Source of the DNA: Betaproteobacteria bacterium
GTDB lineage: Bacteria; Pseudomonadota; Gammaproteobacteria; Burkholderiales; Usitatibacteraceae
Length of the DNA stretch: 64,000 nt
Assembly (NCBI GenBank): GCA_016709665.1
Contig: JADJMI010000001.1
Span: 248,001 to 312,000, forward strand
Direction of reading: 5' to 3'
Every line of letters begins with the position of its first letter. Position 1 is the stretch's first letter. This document shows positions 18,894-29,825 of this stretch, piece by piece. The notes under the pieces are model-generated. The model was not told the origin of the DNA, searched no databases, and worked only from the letters and a program-made list of their open reading frames with translations. The position numbers and the translations under genes are program-made.

Positions 18894-18968
18894 AAAGCAC
18901 AAGATATGGGGCTTTCCGGGGCTTGACGGATGGACATCTTGTGCTTTCGGGGGATAACCTGTGGATAA
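18894..18968 (-). promoter_or_regulatory. Inverted repeat and DnaA box upstream of the HNH-nrdB unit
   Basis: Perfect 12-bp inverted repeat AAAGCACAAGAT (18894-18905) and ATCTTGTGCTTT (18936-18947), followed by a perfect minus-strand DnaA box TTATCCACA (18960-18968). The arms resemble half of an NrdR box (CACAA-type) but are not canonical. It lies in the 341-bp divergent gap between the minus-strand HNH-nrdB unit and a plus-strand kinase. DnaA control of nrd genes is established in Escherichia coli. Confidence 0.5.
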
Positions 18969-19112
18969 CCGGGTATAAGGCCCGTCCGCCGCCCCCGGAC
19001 GGGGCATTCCTCCTGCCGTTGATCGCAGACAACCCTCCCGCCGGGGCCGGGCCGGAGGATGGAAGAACCAGCCCGCGGACGACCTCAAGCACCCCGGGCA
19101 CTCCGGCAAGCC

Positions 19113-20966
19113 ATGGAACCGTCAAACGACAAGGGCGAGCGCACGCACGGTATCGGCATCGACGAGCTCGTGACGGCCGAGCGGGTCGCCATGCTCTACC
19201 GGCTGGTGCCGCGCACGCTGTTCACCGCGGTGCTCTTCTCGTCGTTCGTCACCTTCGTCTACTGGGAAGTGACGCCGGCCTGGATCCTCGTGCCCTGGTT
19301 CCTGGCCAACAACGCGCTCTCCGCCATCCGCTACGGGCTGGTGCTGCACTACCGCCGCGTGAAGCCGCCGCCCGCCGAGGCGGGCCTGTGGCACCGGCGC
19401 TTCGTCCTGCTCACCGCCCTCGCCGCCGGCCTCTGGGGCATGATGGGCTCGGTGCTCCTGCCGCCGGGGCGCGTCGACTTCCAGGTGATGGGCACGTTCT
19501 TCGCGGTCGGCACCGCCGCCGTGGGCCTGTTCACTCTGTCGAGCTCCCGCATCGCCTTCCTGGCGATGGCCGTGCCCGTCCTCGTCCAGCCGGCGATCGC
19601 CATCCCGCTTCAGGGCGATGCCGCGAGCTGGCTCCTGGGCCTCGCCAACGTCGCCTTCCTCGTGGTCACGCTCCTCAACTCGTCCATCGGCGAGCGCAAC
19701 TTCCACGAGATGCTGCTGCTTCGCTTCGAGAACGAGCGCATCGCCGCGGACCGCGAGGCCGCCCTCGTCGCGGCGCAGGCCGCGGGGCAGGCCAAGATGC
19801 GCTTCCTCGCCAACATGAGCCACGAGATCCGCACGCCCCTGAACGGCGTCCTGGGCATGGCGCACCTGCTCGCGCGCACCCCGCTCGACGACGGCCAGCG
19901 CCGCCGCGTCGATTCGCTCCTGCAATCGGGCGAGCACCTGCTCACGGTCGTGAACGGCGTGCTCGATTTCTCCAAGGTGTCCGAGGGCAAGGTCGAACTC
20001 AAGCGCCAGCCCTTCGAGCTGCGCCGCACCCTCGGCGAGGCCCTCTCGCTCTTCGGTGCCCGCGCCGAGGTCCGGGGCATCGCGCTCACCATGCACGTCG
20101 ACGCGGACGTGCCGGCCTGGGTGTTCGGCGACGCGGGCCGCATCACGCAGGTGATCAACAACCTGGTGGGCAACGCGATCAAGTTCACCGAACGCGGGCG
20201 CATCTCGCTCTCGGTGAGCCGCGTGCCCCTTTCCGGCCCCGACGACCTGCCCCGCCTGCGCTTCGACGTGCAGGACACCGGCATCGGCATCGCGCCGGAA
20301 CACCAGGTGAGGCTCTTCGAGCCCTTCCGCCAGGTGGACGATTCCGCCACGCGGCGCCACGGCGGCACGGGCCTGGGCCTCGCCATCTCGCGCGAGCTCG
20401 TCGTGCTGATGGGCGGGGAGATCGGGCTCACGAGCCAGCCCGGCGAAGGCTCCCTCTTCTGGTTCACGCTCGAGCTGCCGGAGGCGAAGGCCATCGCGGC
20501 GCCCCCGCCGAGCGAAACGCCCCGCGCGCGGCTCGACGGACGCGTGCTGCTGGCGGAGGACAACGAGATCAACCTCGAGATCGCGCGCGACCTCCTCGCC
20601 GCGCAGGGCTTCGAGGTGCGCTGCGCGCGCAACGGCGTCGAGGCCGTGAGGCTCGCCATGGACGAGCCCTTCGACGCGATCCTCATGGATTGCCACATGC
20701 CGGTGCTCGACGGCTTCGCGGCCACCGAGCGCATCCGCCAGCACGAACGCTCGTCGGGCCTGCCGCGCGCGCCGATCATCGCGCTCACCGCCAGCGCGCT
20801 GGAAGGCGACCGCGAACGCTGCCTCGAGGCGGACATGGACGACTACATCGCGAAACCCTTCGACCCCGACCAGCTCGCCCGCCGCCTGCAGCGGTGGATG
20901 GAAGCGCCGCCGCGCGTTTCGCCCGCCGTTGATCCGAGTCAACGAGGCGATCCGCGGAGGGCCTAG
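19113..20966 (+). CDS. Membrane-anchored hybrid histidine kinase
   Basis: 617 residues. Residues about 25-200 form several hydrophobic segments (LFTAVLFSSFVTFVYWEV, then ILVPWFLANNAL, a GLWGMMGSVLL region, LANVAFLVVTLLNSS). Then the H-box FLANMSHEIRTPLNGVLGMA, N-box INNLVGNAIKFT, G-boxes DTGIGI and GGTGLGLAIS. A C-terminal receiver follows with LLAEDNEINLEIA, phosphoacceptor ILMDCHMPVLDG and the Lys in YIAKPF. There is no periplasmic sensor domain of size, so it senses in or near the membrane. Two ATGs are possible; the one at 19113 leaves a plausible cytosolic leader, while the one at 19059 has GGAGG with no spacing. No cognate output regulator is adjacent. Confidence 0.9.
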   Translation: MEPSNDKGERTHGIGIDELVTAERVAMLYRLVPRTLFTAVLFSSFVTFVYWEVTPAWILVPWFLANNALSAIRYGLVLHYRRVKPPPAEAGLWHRRFVLLTALAAGLWGMMGSVLLPPGRVDFQVMGTFFAVGTAAVGLFTLSSSRIAFLAMAVPVLVQPAIAIPLQGDAASWLLGLANVAFLVVTLLNSSIGERNFHEMLLLRFENERIAADREAALVAAQAAGQAKMRFLANMSHEIRTPLNGVLGMAHLLARTPLDDGQRRRVDSLLQSGEHLLTVVNGVLDFSKVSEGKVELKRQPFELRRTLGEALSLFGARAEVRGIALTMHVDADVPAWVFGDAGRITQVINNLVGNAIKFTERGRISLSVSRVPLSGPDDLPRLRFDVQDTGIGIAPEHQVRLFEPFRQVDDSATRRHGGTGLGLAISRELVVLMGGEIGLTSQPGEGSLFWFTLELPEAKAIAAPPPSETPRARLDGRVLLAEDNEINLEIARDLLAAQGFEVRCARNGVEAVRLAMDEPFDAILMDCHMPVLDGFAATERIRQHERSSGLPRAPIIALTASALEGDRERCLEADMDDYIAKPFDPDQLARRLQRWMEAPPRVSPAVDPSQRGDPRRA

Positions 20967-20990
20967 GCTGGAATCTGGAAGGAGGGCCCC

Positions 20991-21488
20991 ATGAAGACGC
21001 CACGCGTTGGAATGGAAAGCCGTCGGCACACGCCGACGTTCGACTCCGGCCCCGGCGATGCCTATCGCCTCGACCGCAAGCTCGCCGATCCCGCCACCTG
21101 CCCGACCTGCAAGGCAACCTACCGCGCCGGGCGGTGGACCTGGGAGAAGGCGCCCCCGCAAGCCGCCCCGGCCGAATGCCCCGCCTGCCGTCGCATCGCC
21201 GACGACTATCCCGGCGGCTGGCTCACGCTCAAGGGCGCGTTCTTCGCCGAGCACCGCACGCAAGTCCTGGCGCGCGTGATCGCGAGGGAAACCCACGAGA
21301 AAGCCGAGCATCCCCTGCAACGCATCATCGCGTTCGACGAACGCGGCCCGGCCGAGACCGTGGTCACCACGACGGACCCGCACCTCGCCCGCAACATCGC
21401 CGAGGCGCTCAAGGCCGCCTTCAAGGGAACGGTCGCGCTCGATTTTTCGCCCGGCGAGAACCGGGTGCGCGCGACCTGGGAACGATGA
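20991..21488 (+). CDS. Zinc-ribbon protein, BCAM0308-like
   Basis: 165 residues. Two Cys pairs, ATCPTCKATYRAGRW and AECPACRRIADDYPGG, form a zinc ribbon. A C-terminal alpha/beta part follows with TTTDPHLARNIAEALKAAFKG and a final ATWER. This matches my memory of a conserved proteobacterial family annotated as BCAM0308. GGAGG precedes the ATG. It is followed within 15 bp by a hibernation-factor-like gene, and these two types often neighbour each other, hinting at a ribosome-linked role. No activity is established to my knowledge. Confidence 0.75.
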   Translation: MKTPRVGMESRRHTPTFDSGPGDAYRLDRKLADPATCPTCKATYRAGRWTWEKAPPQAAPAECPACRRIADDYPGGWLTLKGAFFAEHRTQVLARVIARETHEKAEHPLQRIIAFDERGPAETVVTTTDPHLARNIAEALKAAFKGTVALDFSPGENRVRATWER

Positions 21489-21502
21489 ACCAAGGACACC
21501 CC

Positions 21503-21803
21503 ATGAAGACCATCCAGATCCAGCTTCGCCACATGGCCCACTCGCCCGCCCTTTCCGAACGCATCGAGCAGTGCGCCCGCAAGCTCGAGGACAGGAACCC
21601 GCGCGTGACGGGTTGCCGCATCGCGGTGGAAGCCGACACGCACCGCACCGGCACGCGCCACAGCTTCGACGTGCGCCTGGACGTGCAGGTGGCCGGCGCG
21701 CCCGATTGCGTCGTCAACCGGCAGCCACGACAAGGACGTCTTCGTGGCCGTGCGCGACGCGTTCGCGGCGGTGGAACGCCAGCTCGACCCGCTGCACGCC
21801 TGA
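21503..21803 (+). pseudogene. hpf: Hibernation factor-like (HPF/RaiA) protein, one frameshift
   Basis: MKTIQIQLRHMAHSPALSER, then IEQCARKLEDRNPRVTGC and FDVRLDVQVAGAPDCVVN match the S30AE ribosome-hibernation fold. The expected ending, HDKDVFVAVRDAFAAVERQL, DPLHA and stop, is present in the next frame. One extra C at 21725-21726 causes the break. Corrected length is about 99 residues, the size of a short HPF, a factor that dimerises or silences 70S ribosomes in stationary phase. A sequence error is quite possible here because the rest reads perfectly. Confidence 0.8.
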
Positions 21804-21809
21804 CGCGCC

Positions 21810-23366
21810 TTAAGCGATCCTCGGGCGGATCGATTCGATCGCCGCGGCGAAGGCATCCTTCCCGCGCGCGCTCTCCACGATCACCGCGTTTTCCAGCTCG
21901 TCCGCCGTTAGCGGCTCGAGCCATTGCATCTGGCGCTCCAGCACGGCGATGCCGGCCTCGGAGGCGTCCTTGCCGGCCCGCTCGCGGGCGGCGATGCGTT
22001 CGCGAAGCAGGTCGTCCGGCGCGGCGAGGCCCACGAGGACGAAGGGCACGTCCAGGTCGCGGGCGAGTTCGCGCATCGCGTGGCGGTTCGCCCGGAGGAT
22101 TCCCGTCGAATCGACGATGGCGATCCCTCCGCCCTCCAGCGCTTCGCGCGCCGCCGCCAGCAGCCGCGACTGCGTGCGCTCGTCCGCCTCGCGGTCGTAG
22201 AGGCCGGCGCCGGGGGCCGATCCGGTGCGAGCAACGGCCGCGAGGCCATGCACGCGCTTTCGTTCAACGTCGGATCGGATGCGGACGGCACCCAGCGACT
22301 CCAGCAGGTCCTGCGCGAAGGTGGTCTTGCCCGACCCCGGCAGGCCGTGCATCGCGATGAGGGCGGGCCCGGGCGGGCGTAGCGCCGCTTCCGCGAGCGC
22401 CAGGTGCCGCTCCAGGTCCATCACGGCGGCCGCACAGGCGTCCACGTTCTCGTTGCACTGCGCGTAGCGGATCGCCGCCACCTTGGCGCGCACCATCGCG
22501 CGGTAGACGCGGTAGTACGGCAGGGCCGCGAGCGCGTCGTAGTCGCCGGTGATGGAAAGGTACGCATCGACGAACCGGTGAGCGTGCCGGGTGAGCCCGT
22601 GGGCCTCCAGGTCCATCGCCGTGAAGGCCACCTCGCTCATCACGTCGATCCAGCGCAGCCGCTCGTCGAAATCGATGGCGTCGAAGGGCACGGGCTTGCC
22701 GTCGATGAGCGCCACGTTGCCCAGGTGCAGGTCGCCGTGGCATTCGCGCACGAATCCGCCGGCGTGGCGGCGGGCGAAGTGCACCTCCAGCCGCTCGCCC
22801 TCGCGCACCACCCACGCGTGCAGCGGGCCGAGCCGTTCGCGGCCGATGAAGGCGCCCGCGTAATCGCGGATGCCGGTGAAGTTGCCCTCGGTCTCCGCGC
22901 GGATCTCCTCGGGCGTGCCGAAGGGCGAGGCGGAAGGCGCCTTCGGGATGGCGGCGTGGAAGGCCGCGACGGTTTCGGCCAGCGAATCGACGAGGCCCGT
23001 GTCGAGGGCGCGCCACTTCGCCAGCCGGTCGAGGAGCGCGGCCTGTGGAAAGCGGCGCATGCGCACGGCCCATTCGATGGGCGGGCCTTCGCCGCCGATG
23101 CGCGGCGCGAGCCGCGTGCCGGTGATGGGGATGACCGCGAGGTAGAGCGAAGGCGCCGTGCGCCGGCCGAGCCGCAGTTCCTCCTCGCAGCACCGCCTTC
23201 GCGATTCGAGCGTGGTGAGGTCTGCGAAGCCCAGGTCGACGGGCTTCTTGAGCTTGTACGCGAAGGGGCCGGCGAGGATCACCCACGAGATGTGGGTTTC
23301 GAGGACTTCCGTGTCGCCTGCCGCATCCAGCCGCTTCGCGAGCGCGGTGACGAGCTTCGCGGTCAT
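21810..23366 (-). CDS. Fused aminoglycoside-phosphotransferase-like/AAA P-loop kinase
   Basis: 518 residues, two enzyme modules. Residues about 30-330 form an APH-like kinase: AYKLKKPVDLGFADL, the catalytic loop RECHGDLHLGNVALIDGK and the metal site FDAIDFDERLRWIDVMSEVA. Residues about 345-518 form a P-loop kinase: LIAMHGLPGSGKTTFAQ (Walker A), IRSDVERKRVHG and IVDSTGILRANRHAMRELA. The family is widespread and usually annotated as bifunctional APH/ATP-binding protein; substrates are unknown and drug resistance should not be assumed. AGGAGG lies eight bases before the ATG. Intact. Confidence 0.88.
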   Translation of the reverse strand: MTAKLVTALAKRLDAAGDTEVLETHISWVILAGPFAYKLKKPVDLGFADLTTLESRRRCCEEELRLGRRTAPSLYLAVIPITGTRLAPRIGGEGPPIEWAVRMRRFPQAALLDRLAKWRALDTGLVDSLAETVAAFHAAIPKAPSASPFGTPEEIRAETEGNFTGIRDYAGAFIGRERLGPLHAWVVREGERLEVHFARRHAGGFVRECHGDLHLGNVALIDGKPVPFDAIDFDERLRWIDVMSEVAFTAMDLEAHGLTRHAHRFVDAYLSITGDYDALAALPYYRVYRAMVRAKVAAIRYAQCNENVDACAAAVMDLERHLALAEAALRPPGPALIAMHGLPGSGKTTFAQDLLESLGAVRIRSDVERKRVHGLAAVARTGSAPGAGLYDREADERTQSRLLAAAREALEGGGIAIVDSTGILRANRHAMRELARDLDVPFVLVGLAAPDDLLRERIAARERAGKDASEAGIAVLERQMQWLEPLTADELENAVIVESARGKDAFAAAIESIRPRIA

Positions 23367-23448
23367 GGCATCGGCCTCCTGACCCTTTCACGCTACGCCG
23401 GGATGCGCGCGCGCGGTTGTCGGGGGTCAAGAGGGGGCGCCAATGAAA

Positions 23449-23470
23449 GCGGCCGGGAGATCCCGGCCGC
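23449..23470. terminator. GC-rich hairpin, possible terminator
   Basis: GCGGCCGGGA, two bases, TCCCGGCCGC: a perfect 10-bp stem, nearly identical to the nrdA terminator at 24769. On the minus strand it is followed by TTTCATT, a weak U tract. It lies in a 368-bp gene-free gap (23367-23734) in which I see nothing else. Confidence 0.55.
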
Positions 23471-23734
23471 GCGGCGCCGAGGGAGCAGGTCCGCGGGCTT
23501 GACCGCCCCAACACCGGGGCGGCCCGTCGAAAGCCGGCATTCCCGCCAGGCGCGAATGAGCCCTCGCGGTGAACGAGCCGCCGACCAGGCCTCGAAACCA
23601 TCCAACCCGGGCCTGCGCGCTCGTCGTCCTCGAGCGCCGCGACCGATCATCCCGCCCATCCCAGGCCAGTCGCCCACGCCCCCGCTCCAGTCGCCGGGCG
23701 CGGATGCGCCTGGAGGCGCACCCGGGTTCGCCCA

Positions 23735-23898
23735 TCAGTGAGACCGTGGCGCGAAGACTTCAGCCAGGAAGGTGACGAACAGAACCAGCGCGCAAACCGT
23801 CCCGAGTATCAGCGGCGCCGCCACGGGAAAGCGGAGTTTCTCGGGAGGCTGGAGGAAGCGACAAGGGAATGGGCATTCATGGGTTCGATCCCGTTCAT
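23735..23898 (-). pseudogene. Small single-span membrane protein, one frameshift
   Basis: The ATG at 23898 overlaps the stop of the preceding gene (ATGA). The opening MNGIEPMNAHSL and the ending LQPPEKLRFPVAAPLILG then TVCALVLFVTFLAEVFAPRS are in different frames; one base change joins them into a protein of about 54 residues. It has a single transmembrane helix near the C-terminus. It is missed by length filters. No family known. It likely works with the larger membrane protein just upstream. Confidence 0.45.
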
Positions 23899-24672
23899 TC
23901 GCATCGGCCGTCAGAGACGAGGGGGAGGAGGTCCACGGGCTTCACTTCGCGGCCGAGAAGAAGGCTGTAGTCCCTGGCGGCCAAGGCGGCGCCCGGGTTG
24001 TAGTCCCACTTGAATGCGGCGCCGTCATGCCGGGCCGCACCTTCGACGCAAAGACGCGCCGAGGGCGCCCAGCCCGGCGCGGAACCCGAGAACAGCGTCA
24101 ACCGCTTCTCCGCCAGGCTGCGAACTCTCGTGGTCTCCACCCCGAAAGCCCTGCGGTACCACGGGCGCTGCAAAAGCCAACCCTCGAACGTCGATGCGCG
24201 AATCTCGGCTTCGTCCCGGGCCCACTGGGTGACCGCGCCATCCATGGTGCGCGCCATCTGCCAGGTGAGCGTGCCGAGATGCCCTCGCTCGACGAGGGTG
24301 GCCTGGTAGCCCGCGTAGAACGCCCCCCGAGTACGGATGCCCGCGAGAGACCAGGTTGTCGAGTCGCGGCAGGATCATCGTCGCCAGCGCGACGAGGAGC
24401 GACGCGATGGACAGGAGGCCCAGCAATGCCGTCCGTCGCGAGGGCAAGGCCCGTTCGAATCGGACTCCAGCCGAGGCCAAAGCCGCGACGAACGACGCCA
24501 TCGAGATGATCGCCAGCAACGAGGGAATCGCCCACTTCGCCTCGCGCCCACCCTGCATGGCGACCAGGCTCAGCGCGGCGATGCCCGCGATCGCGAACAC
24601 TGCCGGTACCGCTCGGGCAAGTTGAATTTCGGCGGCGGGCGGGAGGAAGCGGCGAAGCGATTCGACTTTCAT
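23895..24672 (-). pseudogene. Hypothetical membrane protein, one frameshift
   Basis: The N-terminal third has three hydrophobic segments (AVPAVFAIAGIAALSLVAM, then AIPSLLAIISMASFVAALAS, then LLGLLSIASLLVALATMILP). After a one-base shift near 24340 the frame continues IRTRGAFYAGYQATLVERGH, MARTMDGAVTQWARDEAEIR, WYRRAFGVETTRVRSLAEKR and FKWDYNPGAALAARDYSLLL. Corrected length is about 258 residues. I chose the ATG at 24672, with no good ribosome site. I do not recognise the family. It is followed by an overlapping small membrane-protein gene. Confidence 0.55.
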
Positions 24673-24764
24673 GGCGGGCTCGTCGGGTTGGAAACCACCC
24701 GATGATGCCATCCGAATTGACGAATGCAACCCACCCGGATCAACCGGAATCGCCGACCCCGAAA

Positions 24765-24792
24765 GAAAAACGGCCGGGAGGTCCCGGCCGTT
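24765..24792 (-). terminator. Rho-independent terminator of nrdA
   Basis: Minus strand: AACGGCCGGGA, two bases, TCCCGGCCGTT then TTTTCTTTC. A perfect 11-bp stem with a U-rich tail starting about 22 bp after the nrdA stop. Confidence 0.92.
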
Positions 24793-24814
24793 CGCTTTCT
24801 GACCTGCGACTGCG

Positions 24815-27703
<2,889 letters not shown>

Positions 27704-27818
27704 GGGATTCCTCTCCTCTTCGATGCTGTTATTGGGTCCGCCGGGCTCACGAAGACCCGGGTGGGAGGCGCTGTGCGGGGAGGGCCTGGCGGGGGATAAC
27801 CCAAGGCCCTGATTCGAT

Positions 27819-27920
27819 TGTGAATAAGCCGGGGCAACCCCCAAGGTTGCCCACACGTTATTCACCGCTTGATCCACAACATCTAGTGCCGGGGATCCAG
27901 CAAGGCCACAAAGTCTAGTA
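27819..27920 (-). promoter_or_regulatory. Tandem NrdR-type boxes and DnaA-like boxes upstream of nrdA
   Basis: Two 14-bp motifs, CACAACATCTAGTG (27875-27888) and CACAAAGTCTAGTA (27907-27920), match the NrdR-box style and sit 32 bp apart centre to centre, the usual three-turn spacing. Nearby are a perfect DnaA box TTATTCACA on the minus strand (27819-27827) and TTATTCACC on the plus strand (27858-27866). NrdR repression and DnaA control of nrd genes are established elsewhere. The remaining 250 bp of this 470-bp gap (to 28173) shows nothing I can name. Confidence 0.7.
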
Positions 27921-28173
27921 AAGGCGGACGGGCAACGCAAGCCTTGCGCGGAACTATTTTTTGGGCCGGAAAATCAGGCATTTGGGCGGCGATCGCGCGT
28001 AAGAAAACGGCAACGAATCCGTCACCCGCAAGTTCGCCGGAAGCGCAAGGGGGCGCACCGCCCGGCGACGCAAAAATTGTCGCCCGGCGCGCCGCTCTTT
28101 TGATCCATTCGGGGTCGGCGGGGGGGCGCCCTCCCTACGATGGGGGCATCGAGGGGCTCGGACAGAGAGCGCC

Positions 28174-29793
28174 GTGGTCGCAACGCATGACGAGGGGATA
28201 GCCCGCCCTACGGGCCGGGACCGGCCGTCGGCCGATGATCTCGCGCGGCAGCTCGCCGCCGAGACGCTCCAGCGTGCCCGGGCCGAGGAAAGCCTGCACC
28301 GCACGGAGCACCACTTCCAGAAGATCCTTTCCTCGATGGCCGAGGGCATGATCGTCCAGGACGTCGCCGGCCGCATCATCGCGGCCAACCCCGCCGCCGA
28401 GCGCATCCTGGGCCTCACGTTCGACCAGCTCCGGGGCCGCACCTCGCTCGACCCGCGCTGGGGATCCGTCCACGAGGACGGCACCCCCTGGCCCGGCGAG
28501 GAACATCCGGTGGTGGTGTCGGCCCGCACGGGCGAGTCGCTGCGCGACCAGGTGATGGGCATCGACGACCCGAAGTCGGGGCGGCGCTGGATCAGCATCG
28601 ACTCCGTTCCGCTTTATTTCGCGGGCGGCACGGCGCCGGACGCCGGCATGGTCACCTTCACGGACATCACCGAGCGCAAGCGCCTGCAGGAGCAGCTGCG
28701 CGCGAGCGAGGAGAACTACCGGGCCATCTTCGAGGCGAGCCAGGTGGGCATCATCGTCAACCGCGCCGACGACGGCCGCTTCGTGCAGGTGAACCCCGCC
28801 TTCGAGGCCATCACGGGCTACGAGGCGAAGGACGTCATCGGCCGGACGTCGCTCGAGTTCGGCTTCTGGCCGGACCTCGAGGCGCGCCAGTATTTCCTGG
28901 ACACGCTGAACGCGGGCATCGCCCTCACGGGATACCCCGCCCGCCTGCGCCGGAAATCCGGCGAGATCCGCGACGTGCTCGTGGCCGGGCGGCGGACGTC
29001 CTTCGGCGACCTGCCCGTCCTGGTCGGCCTGCTGCTGGACATCACGGACCTCAACGCGGCGCTCGCCGCCGCCGAGGCCGCCAACCGCGCCAAGAGCGTC
29101 TTCCTGGCCAACATGAGCCACGAGCTGCGCACCCCGCTCAACGGCATCCTGGGCATGGCGACGCTCCTGGGCCGGACGGAGCTCGCGCCGCGGCAGGCGG
29201 ACATGGTGAGCAAGATCGAACGCTGCGGCCGCCACCTGGACGAGATCCTCGGGCACCTGCTGGATCTTTCGCAGCTCGAGACCGGCCGCATCGCGCTCGC
29301 CGACGGGCCGGTGCGGCTGGAAAGCCTGCTCGCGCAGCTGCCCGAGCGTCACGCGGCGAAGCTGCTGGCGAAGCGCCTCACGCTCGACATCGATATCGCG
29401 CCCGAGGCGGCCGCGCTTTCGCTGCGCGGCGACCTGCCGCGCATCTCGCAGGTGCTCGACCACCTGGTGGACAACGCCATCAAGTTCACGGACGAAGGCG
29501 GCGTGCGCGTGGGGATCACCGTGGATTCGATCGACGAGGACAAGGCGCTCCTGCGCTTCGTCGTGAAGGACACGGGCATCGGGTTGTCGGAGATCGGCAA
29601 GGCCCGGCTCTTCAACGCCTTCCAGCAGGTCGACGACAGCGCCACGCGGCGCTTCGGCGGCGCGGGCGTGGGGCTCGCCATCGCGAAGCGCCGGGTGGGC
29701 GTGATGGGCGGGGAGATCGGCGTGGAGAGCGAGCCGGGGCGCGGCAGCGAATTCCGGGTCACCGTGCGGCTTCGCCGCGATCGCGGCGCCTGA
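28174..29793 (+). CDS. PAS-PAS sensor histidine kinase
   Basis: 539 residues, apparently soluble. A leading coil (LAAETLQRARAEESL) is followed by two PAS domains (about 45-165, KILSSMAEGMIVQDVAGRII; about 180-295, IFEASQVGIIVNRADDGRFV). Then the H-box FLANMSHELRTPLNGILGMA, N-box LVDNAIKFT, DTGIGL and FGGAGVGLAIAKR. There is no receiver and no membrane segment. The start is GTG at 28174; the frame offers no better one. A second, similar kinase follows after 32 bp, so they are probably co-transcribed and related by duplication of the core. Ligand and output unknown. Confidence 0.87.
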   Translation: MVATHDEGIARPTGRDRPSADDLARQLAAETLQRARAEESLHRTEHHFQKILSSMAEGMIVQDVAGRIIAANPAAERILGLTFDQLRGRTSLDPRWGSVHEDGTPWPGEEHPVVVSARTGESLRDQVMGIDDPKSGRRWISIDSVPLYFAGGTAPDAGMVTFTDITERKRLQEQLRASEENYRAIFEASQVGIIVNRADDGRFVQVNPAFEAITGYEAKDVIGRTSLEFGFWPDLEARQYFLDTLNAGIALTGYPARLRRKSGEIRDVLVAGRRTSFGDLPVLVGLLLDITDLNAALAAAEAANRAKSVFLANMSHELRTPLNGILGMATLLGRTELAPRQADMVSKIERCGRHLDEILGHLLDLSQLETGRIALADGPVRLESLLAQLPERHAAKLLAKRLTLDIDIAPEAAALSLRGDLPRISQVLDHLVDNAIKFTDEGGVRVGITVDSIDEDKALLRFVVKDTGIGLSEIGKARLFNAFQQVDDSATRRFGGAGVGLAIAKRRVGVMGGEIGVESEPGRGSEFRVTVRLRRDRGA

Positions 29794-29825
29794 GCGGCGC
29801 CGGCGAAGAATGGAAAAGACACGCC

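Noticed and set aside
19122..21383. 753-residue minus-strand open frame
   Set aside because: Shadow of the hybrid kinase; His/Arg/Val-rich with no motif, whereas the plus strand has full kinase boxes.
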